Source of the DNA: Actinomycetes bacterium
GTDB taxonomy: Bacteria; Actinomycetota; Actinomycetes; Actinomycetales; Cellulomonadaceae
Assembly: GCA_023424135.1 (NCBI GenBank)
Contig: JAFAEH010000282.1
Coordinates: 1 to 9,493 of the forward strand
Reading direction: 5' to 3'
Length of the DNA: 9,493 nucleotides
The notes under the pieces are model-generated. The model had not been told where the DNA came from. It was given only the letters and a program-made list of their open reading frames with translations, and did not search any database. A program made the translations under genes and the position numbers. Positions 1-6,886 of this stretch are shown here, in pieces (the stretch's first letter is position 1; the number at the start of each line of letters is the position of its first letter).

Positions 1-1061
1 GCGCGCACGACGCCGACGCACCGGCCCGCGTCGTCGGTCGCCGTGAGGTAGCGCGCCGGCGCCCCGGCGACGATCGCCCGTGAGAGCGCGGCATCGCCCC
101 CCTTGCCGGCGAGCCACCCGTCGAGCCAGGCGTCGTCGGGCTCGTCCGCGACCCGCAGCGCCGCACCCGCCGGGCATGCCTCGCCCTGCGCCGCACGGGG
201 CGGACCGTCGACGCCCAGCGATCGCACGAGCACCTCGGTCACCGCCGCCGTCCCGTACCCGCGCGCGTCGAGCTCGTGCACGAGCGCGGGAGGGTTGCCG
301 GGGTCACCGGTGCGGAACACGGCCGGTGCACCGTCCGCCCGGTAGAGGGCCTCGACGCGGTCGACCGTCCGTGCGACGTCGTCGACGTCCCCGAGCGCGA
401 TCGTCGACCCGGCGCGGCGCGTCACCCCGCCGGACAGGCCGACCCGCCAGCCGTCGACGTCGGCCACGCGCGGCGAGGGCCACGTCGCCGCCTCGACGAG
501 CGCACCGGGCGGCTCCGGCGGCTCCCACGTGTGCACGCGCATCGTGACCTCGTCCGCCCAGTCGCGCCCGGGCCGGGCGACGAACCCGAGCCGCCGGTAG
601 AGCCGGTGCGCGGCGTGCATGTCGTCGAGCGTCGAGAGCACGGCGGTGCGTCCGCCGCGCGCGACGACCTCACGCAGCGCGGCGACGACGAGCGCGTGCG
701 CCACGCCGGCGCCGCGGGCGTGCGGGTCGACCGCGAGCATGCGCAGCTCGACCTCGCCGTCACGCGCGACCTCGGCGTACCTCGACCCCGGCTCGGCGAG
801 CGTGATCGAGCCGAGCACGCGTCCGCCGGACCGCGGACCGGCCGCGCACGTGGACCCGTCCGGGTCCGTGGTGACGGCGACCAGGACGGTCGTCTCCGCC
901 GCGCGCGTGGCGGTGTCGCGCAGCTCGTCCGCGTACCAGTGCCCGGGCTCGACCAGGCCGTCGGTGACGTAGGCCCGCACCGTGAGCTCACCGACCCGGA
1001 CGAGGTCGTCGGGCTCGACGGGCCGCACGACGTACCGTGCACCGCGTGGCACGGGCGTCAT
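1..1061 (-). CDS. Two-domain GNAT-family N-acetyltransferase, C-terminus cut by window edge
   Basis: Reading from ATG at 1061 toward the left edge gives 353 codons with no stop, so the C-terminus lies outside the window. Residues 10-180 form a typical GNAT domain: the start RYVVRPVEPDDLVRVGEL is the usual first strand and helix, ELRMLAVDPHARGAGVA (about 105-121) is motif A with the acetyl-CoA pyrophosphate loop R116-G-A-G-V-A, and AHRLYRRLGF (151-160) is the common motif B ending. Residues 185-285 (WPSPRVADVDGWRVGLSGG, TRRAGSTIALG, VEALYRADGAPAVFR, ELDARGYG) resemble the N-terminal half of a second GNAT-like domain found in many actinobacterial acetyltransferases. Such enzymes move acetyl from acetyl-CoA to an amine; the substrate cannot be told from sequence. 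The start overlaps the ligA stop as ATGA and has no clear Shine-Dalgarno sequence, which suggests translational coupling. The family is well supported, the double-domain reading moderately so. Confidence 0.9.
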   Translation of the reverse strand, partial: MTPVPRGARYVVRPVEPDDLVRVGELTVRAYVTDGLVEPGHWYADELRDTATRAAETTVLVAVTTDPDGSTCAAGPRSGGRVLGSITLAEPGSRYAEVARDGEVELRMLAVDPHARGAGVAHALVVAALREVVARGGRTAVLSTLDDMHAAHRLYRRLGFVARPGRDWADEVTMRVHTWEPPEPPGALVEAATWPSPRVADVDGWRVGLSGGVTRRAGSTIALGDVDDVARTVDRVEALYRADGAPAVFRTGDPGNPPALVHELDARGYGTAAVTEVLVRSLGVDGPPRAAQGEACPAGAALRVADEPDDAWLDGWLAGKGGDAALSRAIVAGAPARYLTATDDAGRCVGVVR

Positions 1062-3649
1062 GCGGTCGCGCCGTCGGTGGACCCGCCCGCCGGATCCGCC
1101 CCCGACCCGGGGTCAGGTGCCGGCTCGGCGACGGCGTCGGGTCCGCCCGCCAGCAGCCGCTCGAACCCGGCCTCGTCGAGGATCCGCAGACCCAGCTCGC
1201 GTGCCTTGGTCTCCTTGGACCCGGCGTTCTCGCCCACGACGACGAAGTCGGTCTTCTTCGACACCGAGCCCGACGCCTTGCCGCCGCGCGTCAGGATCGC
1301 CTCCTTGGCACCGTCGCGGCTGAACCGCTCGAGGCTGCCGGTGACGACGACCGTGACGCCCTCGAGGTTCCGCGGTGTCGCGTCGTCCCGCTCGTCCGCC
1401 AGGGCGACACCCGCGGCGTCCCACCGGTCGACGATGTCGCGGTGCCACGGCTCGGCGAACCAGTCGAGCAGCGACTGCGCGATCGTCGGTCCGACACCCT
1501 CGACACCCGAGAGCCGCTCGACGGCGCGCGCCCGACGCTCCTGCGCCGGGTCGACGGGCACCTGCGCATCGCCCTCGTCGACCGTCGCCGGCACGTCCGC
1601 GTCGGGCACCAGCGCCTCGTCGACGGGCGCATGCGCGCCCACGGCGTCGTCCGGTGCCCGCTCGTCGCCCGTCGCAGCGGCCGTGGTCGCCGACGTGGTC
1701 GCGTCCGGGGTGTCGACCTCACCACCGGCCGTGGGGTCGACGACCTCGCGCAGTGCCGCCATCGAGCCGAACTCCTGCGCGAGCGCCCGGGCGGCGCTGG
1801 GTCCCACGTTGCGGATGCTCAGCGCGACGATCGCACGCCAGAGCTCCTTGGTCTTCGCGAGGTCGAGCTGGTCGAGCAGCGTGCGGGCGGCCTCGGACGG
1901 CTCCCACTCGGGCAGGGTCCGCCCCTCGGCCTCGGCGGCGGCCCGCTGCGCCTTGGTGTGCCTGAGCGTGCGGCGAAACGGTGTGCGACGGCGCAGCGTG
2001 CCGTCCTCGTCCTCCTTGGGCAGCCCGGTCTCGGCGTCGCGGACGACCACCTCGACCTCGGCGAGCCGGGCGAGGCTCGCCGAGCGCACGCGCTCGACCT
2101 CCTCGGCGGGGGCGTCGGCCGGGTAGCCCACGAGGTCGAACAGGTACGCCTCGTTCGGCACGGGCGGGGTCTGCGGGACCTCGGGCTGCGTGAGGGCCGC
2201 AGCGGTGACCTCGCCGAGCACCTCGATGTCGAACCCGCCGCGCGACCCGATGTGCTCGAGGCGCCCGCGCACCTGCGCCGGGCAGCCCTGCGCGTTGGGG
2301 CACCGCAGGTCGACGTCGCCCTCCCGCATCGGACGCAGGGGCGTGCCGCACTCGGGGCAGTCGGCAGGCATGTGCCACTCGACGCGCGGCACGTCGTCGT
2401 CGGGCGCCTGCGGTGCGGGGCCGACGATCTCGGGGATGACGTCCCCGGCCTTGCGCAGCACGACCATGTCGCCGACCCGCACGCCCTTGACCCGCACGAC
2501 GTCCTGGTTGTGCAGCGTCGCCTGACGCACGGTCGACCCCGAGACCAGCACGGGCTCCATCACGGCGAAGGGTGTCGCACGCCCGGTCCGGCCGATGCCC
2601 ACCTCGATCGCGAGCAGGCGCGTGTTGACCTCCTCGGGCGGGTACTTGTACGCGATCGCCCAGCGCGGGGCCCGGCTCGTGGCGCCGAGCCGCCGCTGCA
2701 GCGCGATCTCGTCGACCTTGACGACGAGCCCGTCGATCTCGTGCTCGACACCGTGCCGGTCGGCCCCCACGGCCTCGACCCGCGCCCAGACCGCGTCGAT
2801 CCCCTCGACGACGCGCGTGTGGTCGGACGTGGGCACCCCCCAGCCCTTCAGCAGGTCGTACACCTGCGACTGCCGGTCGATCCCGGTGCCGCGCCCGTCG
2901 CCCCAGGTCAGCGCGCCGATGCCGTGGGCGTACATGCGCAGCGGCCGCGACGCCGTCACGCGCGGGTCCTTCTGCCGCAGTGAGCCGGCGGCGGCGTTGC
3001 GCGGGTTCGCGAACGGCGCCTTCCCGGCCGCGACCTGCGTCTCGTTGAGCGCCGCGAACGCCTCGACCGGCAGGAACACCTCGCCACGGATCTCGATGAG
3101 GTCGGGATGCGTCGCGGGGTCCCCGCCCAGCACGTCGGGGATCGTCGCGATCGTCCGCACGTTGAGCGTGACGTCCTCGCCCGTGCGTCCGTCACCGCGC
3201 GTCGCCGCACGCACCAGACGCCCCTTCTCGTACAGCAGCGCGATCGCCAGGCCGTCGATCTTCAGCTCGGTCAGGTAGTGCAGCGGGGTGCCGGACTCGA
3301 GGTCCCGGTGCACGCGCTCGGACCACGCCTGCAGGTCCTCGCGCGAGAACGCGTTGTCGAGCGAGAGCATGCGCTCGACGTGCGGCACGGCCGTGAACTC
3401 CGTCGAGAACGTGCCGCCGACGCGCTGCGTCGGCGAGTCGGGCGTGCGCAGCCCCGGGTGCTCGTCCTCGAGCCGCTCGAGCGCGCGCATCCGGTCGTCG
3501 TACGCCGCGTCCGACGCCGACGGCGCATCGCGCACGTAGTACGCGAACTGGTCGGCACGGACCTGCTCGGCCAGCTCGGTCCAGCGGTGGCGGGCCTCGG
3601 CGGGAACCTCGCGCTCGTCGGTCTCGGGTGTCACGTCGTCCACCCGCAC
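1058..3649 (-). CDS. ligA: NAD-dependent DNA ligase LigA, with family-atypical insertions
   Basis: LigA seals 3'-OH/5'-phosphate nicks using NAD+, acting in Okazaki fragment joining and repair. Numbering from GTG 3649 gives 863 aa. The Ia domain (about 20-85, with FAYYVRDAPSASDAAYDD) binds NMN. The adenylation domain has SLDNAFS (96-102), catalytic K130 in LTELKIDGLA, IRGE (187-190) and K335 in AYKYP. The OB fold includes GIGRTGRATPFAVMEPV (from 351). The zinc finger has C431, C434, C450 and C456. The helix-hairpin-helix region is about 470-740, with a clear GVEGVGPTIAQSL hairpin near 716. A BRCT domain (about 761-835) has VVVTGSLERFSRDGAKEAI, and a Gly/Ala/Asp/Pro-rich tail ends the protein. 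Most LigA proteins are about 670-700 aa; the extra length is two HhH-region insertions and the tail. The frame is open up to 4612, but homology begins near VPAEARHRWTELAEQVR. GTG at 3649 follows the lipoprotein stop by 29 bp; GTG at 3634, preceded by GGGTGG, is an equally plausible start giving 858 aa. It probably follows the lipoprotein in one transcript. Confidence 0.98.
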   Translation of the reverse strand: MRVDDVTPETDEREVPAEARHRWTELAEQVRADQFAYYVRDAPSASDAAYDDRMRALERLEDEHPGLRTPDSPTQRVGGTFSTEFTAVPHVERMLSLDNAFSREDLQAWSERVHRDLESGTPLHYLTELKIDGLAIALLYEKGRLVRAATRGDGRTGEDVTLNVRTIATIPDVLGGDPATHPDLIEIRGEVFLPVEAFAALNETQVAAGKAPFANPRNAAAGSLRQKDPRVTASRPLRMYAHGIGALTWGDGRGTGIDRQSQVYDLLKGWGVPTSDHTRVVEGIDAVWARVEAVGADRHGVEHEIDGLVVKVDEIALQRRLGATSRAPRWAIAYKYPPEEVNTRLLAIEVGIGRTGRATPFAVMEPVLVSGSTVRQATLHNQDVVRVKGVRVGDMVVLRKAGDVIPEIVGPAPQAPDDDVPRVEWHMPADCPECGTPLRPMREGDVDLRCPNAQGCPAQVRGRLEHIGSRGGFDIEVLGEVTAAALTQPEVPQTPPVPNEAYLFDLVGYPADAPAEEVERVRSASLARLAEVEVVVRDAETGLPKEDEDGTLRRRTPFRRTLRHTKAQRAAAEAEGRTLPEWEPSEAARTLLDQLDLAKTKELWRAIVALSIRNVGPSAARALAQEFGSMAALREVVDPTAGGEVDTPDATTSATTAAATGDERAPDDAVGAHAPVDEALVPDADVPATVDEGDAQVPVDPAQERRARAVERLSGVEGVGPTIAQSLLDWFAEPWHRDIVDRWDAAGVALADERDDATPRNLEGVTVVVTGSLERFSRDGAKEAILTRGGKASGSVSKKTDFVVVGENAGSKETKARELGLRILDEAGFERLLAGGPDAVAEPAPDPGSGADPAGGSTDGATA

Positions 3650-3678
3650 ATCATGACCCGCACCCCCGACAGCTCGCG

Positions 3679-5988
3679 TCACCGGTCGGTGGTCGCGGCG
3701 GCCACGGGAACGGATACCAGCCCGACCACCCGCCATGCCTGCATCCCTGCGGCCCCCCACCCGACCGCGACGACGTCGGTGCCGTCGACGAGGACGATGC
3801 CGTCGTCGACGGGCACGTCGGCAGGCAGCGCGACGGTCGTCCACTCCCGGCCGTCCGGCGACCACCACACGACCGGACCGGTGCCGTCGTCGTCGTCGAC
3901 CGTGCCCCACGCGGCCCATCCGCCCGCCGCGGGGACGGGCGGGTCGAACGTCGCCCCGACCGGCGCCGTCAGCACCTGCTCGAGCACGTCGTCGTCCGTG
4001 ATCCTCCACAGGACGGCGACGCCCGACACCCAGCCGTGGACGAACGTCGTCCCGTCGGCCGTCCGGCACCCGCCGAACCACGCCGGTGTCGTGCTGCCGA
4101 TCGCGTGGTCGACCGGCTCCGTCGTGTCGCCGTCGATCCGCCACATGGCCGCATGCGTCGACCCGTCGTGCCCCGACGTCCAGCCGACGACGAGGCTGCC
4201 TGCACGGCAGACGGCTTCGGCGGCCCCCTGCCGGGCACCGCCGACGTCGAGCTCCAGGTGCGTCCAGGCGACGCCGTCGGGCGAGGTCCAGACGCTGGGT
4301 CGTTCGACCTCCGTGGTGAGGGAGGTCGTCGCGTCGGCACCGGCGACGAGCCACCGCGTCCCGTCGTGCACGACGTCCTGCGCGCGCGCTCCCCCGCCAC
4401 CCAGCACGCCCAGCGCCCCGGGCACGCCGTCCGCCCCGACGAGCGTGGTCTCGAGCCTGCTGGAGAACTCCGCGTCGGTGCGCTGGCGGACCACGAGCCG
4501 CTCGCCCGAGCGGGAGACCTCCTGCGTCCAGGCGTCCTGCGAGCCGTCCGCGAGCGGCGGCCCAGCGGGCACGACCGCGTGACCGTCGACCCGCAGTGCA
4601 GCGGACCGCCACGTCGTGACCCAGCCGCCGTCCACCTCACGGAGCGTCCGCGTGCCGACCTGGCCCGAGCCTCGACCGTCCCGCGCCACGTCGCCGACGA
4701 CCGCTGTCGCCGGTGCCACGGGTGACACGTCCGCCACGGGCCACCACGTGCCCGGGAACTCCGTGTACCCGGGAGGCGCCCAGCCGCCGATGCTCGCCCA
4801 CCCCGACCCGTTGACGAGGATGAACGGCGCCCCTCCCTCCGGGTACTCGAGGACGCCGGTGACACCGTCCACGGGTGCCGGGTCGGACTCGAACTGGCCG
4901 AACCATGCGCTCTCGACGTCGTCCAGGCCCAGGACGGCCACGACCCTGCGCCCGCCGACGCGCCACATGGGCACGGCCTGACCGCTCTCCGCCGGCTTGC
5001 CCAGCACCCAGCTGGCCAGGTCGCCCGCCAGCCACTCGGACTCGCCGAGGTACGGGTCGTCGATCGTCGTCCACGTCGTGCCGTCGAGCGTCCGCCACGC
5101 CGTCGGCCGCAGCGCGCCGGCCGTGCCGGCGCCCGAGGGCGCGCCACCCGTCGCGGTCCACCCGCCCGTCGGCCTGGCACGGATCCCGTTGACCTCGACA
5201 CCGGGGTGTGCGTCCACGACGACCGGCTCACCCCACGTCCCGTCAGCGGCGCGCGCCACGACGACCGGTCGCTGCACCCCGTCCGTGCCGGTCTCGCGGT
5301 AGAGGACGGCCACGAGGTCGTCGCCCTCGGGAGCCGGGGTGGCCGCCATGTCGATCACCTGGCGCCGGACACCGTCGGCGGCGGGCACGACGTCGGTGAG
5401 CACCACGTCCTGGTCGGTGACGGACGCCCAGACCACTGCGTCCCCGGCCGTCGTGCCCGCGACGTGGGCCACCGTGCCGCTGCACGTGGCCTCCGTGAGC
5501 CGCGCCGTCGGCGGGTCGACCGCGAGGGCTGTCCACGTGGTCGTGTCCTGCGAGACCCGGACGTACGCCGCGGACTCCCGCCCCTGGACCGTCGTGCCGG
5601 CGACCGTCACGCGCCCGCCGACCGATGCGAGCGCGACGTCCCGGACCGATCCCGGCACGTGCAGGTCCACCTCGACGGGCGGCATGTCGTCCGAGACGGC
5701 CCAGCGCCACAGCCCCACCCGGGCCGGCTCGCCGGGGGTCGTGACGACCGCCGCCGCGAGCGGGTCGACGTCCCCGCTGGTCGCCGCGAGGTTCCAGTCC
5801 CGGGTGTGCGCCGCGCCCCCGGTGCGCGGGTCGAGCGCAGGGTCGACGCGCAGCGGGACGACGACGGGCGAAGCGGGAGTCGTGGGTGGCGGGACCGGGT
5901 CGGCGGTCGACGTGCAGGCGGTCAGGGACAGCAGGGCTGCGGCGGCGAGGGCTGCGGTGCGCAGCACGGCCGGTCGGGCACGTGTCAT
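3679..5988 (-). CDS. Secreted lipoprotein, probable beta-propeller, function unknown
   Basis: The protein is 769 aa and unfamiliar as a named family. It starts with a lipoprotein signal: MTRAR, a hydrophobic Ala/Leu core (about 8-22) and lipobox L22-T-A-C25, so Cys25 should be lipidated and the rest should sit outside the membrane. A Pro/Thr linker (31-45) follows. The rest is beta-rich with recurring Asp-box-like turns: SQDTTTW (146-152), TLDGTTW (300-306), SPDGVAW (569-575) and SPDGREW (710-716). These alternate with strands such as GTVAHVAGTT (171-180), GSLVVGWTSG (597-606), TTFVHGWVSG (647-656) and TDVVAVGWGA (737-746). This spacing suits a BNR/sialidase-like propeller, but no sialidase active site was recognised, so a binding or scaffold role is more likely than glycosidase activity (inference). 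The frame is open 25 codons further upstream; the ATG at 5988 was chosen because it puts the signal peptide at the N-terminus. No Shine-Dalgarno sequence precedes it. It is first in a probable unit with ligA and divergent from the 6167 gene. Confidence 0.9.
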   Translation of the reverse strand: MTRARPAVLRTAALAAAALLSLTACTSTADPVPPPTTPASPVVVPLRVDPALDPRTGGAAHTRDWNLAATSGDVDPLAAAVVTTPGEPARVGLWRWAVSDDMPPVEVDLHVPGSVRDVALASVGGRVTVAGTTVQGRESAAYVRVSQDTTTWTALAVDPPTARLTEATCSGTVAHVAGTTAGDAVVWASVTDQDVVLTDVVPAADGVRRQVIDMAATPAPEGDDLVAVLYRETGTDGVQRPVVVARAADGTWGEPVVVDAHPGVEVNGIRARPTGGWTATGGAPSGAGTAGALRPTAWRTLDGTTWTTIDDPYLGESEWLAGDLASWVLGKPAESGQAVPMWRVGGRRVVAVLGLDDVESAWFGQFESDPAPVDGVTGVLEYPEGGAPFILVNGSGWASIGGWAPPGYTEFPGTWWPVADVSPVAPATAVVGDVARDGRGSGQVGTRTLREVDGGWVTTWRSAALRVDGHAVVPAGPPLADGSQDAWTQEVSRSGERLVVRQRTDAEFSSRLETTLVGADGVPGALGVLGGGGARAQDVVHDGTRWLVAGADATTSLTTEVERPSVWTSPDGVAWTHLELDVGGARQGAAEAVCRAGSLVVGWTSGHDGSTHAAMWRIDGDTTEPVDHAIGSTTPAWFGGCRTADGTTFVHGWVSGVAVLWRITDDDVLEQVLTAPVGATFDPPVPAAGGWAAWGTVDDDDGTGPVVWWSPDGREWTTVALPADVPVDDGIVLVDGTDVVAVGWGAAGMQAWRVVGLVSVPVAAATTDR

Positions 5989-5994
5989 GGCGTG

Positions 5995-6000
5995 ATCGTT
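5995..6000 (-). promoter_or_regulatory. Possible weak -10 element for the lipoprotein gene
   Basis: On the minus strand, AACGAT lies six bases before the lipoprotein ATG at 5988, mirroring the leaderless arrangement on the other side of this intergenic region. The lipoprotein start has no Shine-Dalgarno sequence, which would fit a leaderless message. The hexamer departs from TANNNT at its first base and no -35 is evident, so this is a tentative call. Confidence 0.22.
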
Positions 6001-6038
6001 GCGGCTGCGCCCGGCCGGCGGGGGCCCGTCGACGAATC

Positions 6039-6047
6039 TGTGGACAA
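6039..6047 (-). promoter_or_regulatory. DnaA box-like site 1 (TTGTCCACA on the minus strand)
   Basis: The plus strand reads TGTGGACAA; its complement TTGTCCACA is the preferred DnaA box reported for Streptomyces and fits the mycobacterial consensus YYRTCCACA. It lies in non-coding DNA about 50 bp upstream of the lipoprotein start and forms the left arm of the inverted repeat at 6040-6059. The sequence match is direct; binding by DnaA is inference. Another factor recognising the palindrome could explain it as well. Confidence 0.5.
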
Positions 6048-6059
6048 CGCGGTGTCCAC
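6040..6059. repeat. Perfect inverted repeat in the divergent promoter region
   Basis: GTGGACA (6040-6046) and TGTCCAC (6053-6059) are exact reverse complements separated by six bases (ACGCGG). A further direct copy of the left arm lies at 6080-6086. Centre-to-centre spacing of 13 bp, and a position between two divergent starts, fit an operator for a dimeric regulator or paired DnaA boxes in opposite orientation. A transcript hairpin is possible, but there is no T-tract and no gene end here, so it is not a terminator. Confidence 0.6.
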
Positions 6060-6078
6060 CCACCCACAGCCCAGTCGG

Positions 6079-6087
6079 TGTGGACAG
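6079..6087 (-). promoter_or_regulatory. DnaA box-like site 2 (CTGTCCACA on the minus strand)
   Basis: The plus strand reads TGTGGACAG; its complement CTGTCCACA fits the degenerate actinobacterial DnaA box YYRTCCACA. It has the same orientation as site 1 and starts exactly 40 bp from it, roughly four helical turns, so a bound protein would sit on nearly the same face of the DNA. It lies about 70 bp upstream of the -10 element of the plus-strand unit. Confidence 0.45.
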
Positions 6088-6154
6088 CGCACCGCCCGCA
6101 GCGGGGTCGCGTTCCCCCAGGCGCGCGCGCGTCCCGCGTCGGCCGTGCCACGCC

Positions 6155-6166
6155 TACACTCGGCGC
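6155..6166 (+). promoter_or_regulatory. Leaderless promoter: -10 element TACACT placed six bases before GTG
   Basis: TACACT (6155-6160) matches the actinobacterial -10 pattern TANNNT and is followed by CGGCGC and then the GTG start at 6167. Transcription starts about six to seven bases after the -10 hexamer, so the first transcribed base should be at or next to the G of the start codon. No Shine-Dalgarno sequence lies upstream. No -35 hexamer is recognisable around 6131-6137, which is common for such promoters. Confidence 0.65.
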
Positions 6167-6886
6167 GTGCCCGGACCTGCCGCCCCGCCCGACCTGCGCG
6201 CCCGCGCACGTGCGAGTGGCAGCACGGTGGCGCGCCGTGTGCTCGACCAGCCGCTGCGCCGCATCGGCGTCGGCGGCGCCGTCCTGCTGCTCGCGGCCAC
6301 CGCGGCGTTCGGCGGGCTGCGCGAGGAGACCCAGGACGGGCCCGAGGTCCTCACGCTGGAGACGCCCGTCGAGGTCGCACCGTTCGAGATCACGGTCCAC
6401 CGGGTCGTGTGGACCACCGACCTGCCGGGCCAGTCCCTCACGGAGGACGGCAACCGGTGGCTCGGCGTCGTCGCGACCGTCCGCAACACCAGCGACGCGG
6501 GTGTGCTGCTCGGCACCGTGCGGGCGGCGCTGACGCTCACCGACGTCGACGGCCTGGTCACCACGGCCAGTGCGGCCGCCGGCAGGGCGTCCTCGGTCGC
6601 GGTGCTCGCCGACGGGTCGTTGCTCAGCCCGGTCCAGCCCGGCCTCGCCTACGAGGCGGCGTTCCTGTTCGAGCAGGACGGGTCGGTCCCGCCGCCGACG
6701 TCGGCGACGGTCGAGCTGCAGCGGCACACGTGGCGCCAGAGCAGCCTCGACCCCACCGTCACGTGGTGGGACCCGACGACGACGCTGCGCGGCGAGCTCG
6801 CGGTCCGCGCGGCGGTGTCCGACGAGGACGACGGGACGACCGGCGACGGGACGACCGACGGCTCCGACGACGGGACCGGATCGTGA
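6167..6886 (+). CDS. Membrane-anchored protein with an extracytoplasmic beta domain, DUF4352-like in style
   Basis: The product is 239 aa, not a recognised family. A basic, Arg-rich N-terminus (RARARASGSTVARR) precedes one membrane segment at about 33-50 (IGVGGAVLLLAATAAFGG), which predicts the N-terminus inside and the rest outside. The domain at about 65-215 has FEITVHRVVWTTDLPG followed by RWLGVVATVRNTSDA and ALTLTDVDG, the pattern of immunoglobulin-like DUF4352 or related accessory domains: a strand, then W-h-x-V-x-V-x-V-x-N, then a strand ending D-x-D-G. The last 20 residues are Asp/Gly/Thr only and probably disordered. The GTG at 6167 is chosen because TACACT lies six bases before it. 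The frame is open further upstream to 5999, but that would run through the regulatory repeats and place extra residues ahead of the anchor. It is the first gene of three; its TGA overlaps the next GTG. Function is unknown. Confidence 0.87.
   Translation: MPGPAAPPDLRARARASGSTVARRVLDQPLRRIGVGGAVLLLAATAAFGGLREETQDGPEVLTLETPVEVAPFEITVHRVVWTTDLPGQSLTEDGNRWLGVVATVRNTSDAGVLLGTVRAALTLTDVDGLVTTASAAAGRASSVAVLADGSLLSPVQPGLAYEAAFLFEQDGSVPPPTSATVELQRHTWRQSSLDPTVTWWDPTTTLRGELAVRAAVSDEDDGTTGDGTTDGSDDGTGS
6830..6878 (+). repeat. Short 15-bp-period repeat coding the acidic tail
   Basis: GACGGGACGACCG occurs at 6830-6842 and again at 6845-6857, with a partial third copy (GACGGGACCG) at 6869-6878. The translation is the Asp/Gly/Thr-rich C-terminal tail of the 6167-6886 product. 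Such in-frame repeats tend to vary in copy number between strains; this is a composition feature, not a mobile element. Confidence 0.6.

Noticed and set aside
276..2983. Long plus-strand open frames (276-2126 and 1037-2983) opposite the acetyltransferase and ligA
   Set aside because: Arg/Pro/Gly-rich translations without domains, lying antisense to well-supported genes; they are shadows of high GC content.
3690..3720. GGTATCCGT on the minus strand as an internal ligA promoter
   Set aside because: Poor match to TANNNT, no -35, and it lies in the last codons of the lipoprotein gene; too weak to call without 5'-end data.
4002..4010. TCCTCCACA as a further DnaA box
   Set aside because: It matches only the loosest consensus, is isolated and lies inside the lipoprotein coding sequence.
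3650..4612. Upstream extension of the ligA reading frame to 4612
   Set aside because: It would overlap the lipoprotein gene by over 900 bases and its translation is Arg/Ala/Gly-rich noise; LigA homology starts after 3649.
3107..4725. Plus-strand open frames of 491 and 365 codons opposite ligA and the lipoprotein gene
   Set aside because: Low-complexity Ser/Thr/Arg/Pro translations with no start signal, antisense to genes with signal peptide, repeats or catalytic motifs.
5206..6882. Upstream extension of the frame of the 6883-7527 gene
   Set aside because: It crosses the lipoprotein gene antisense, the regulatory gap and all of the preceding gene; real protein character begins at the GTGA overlap.
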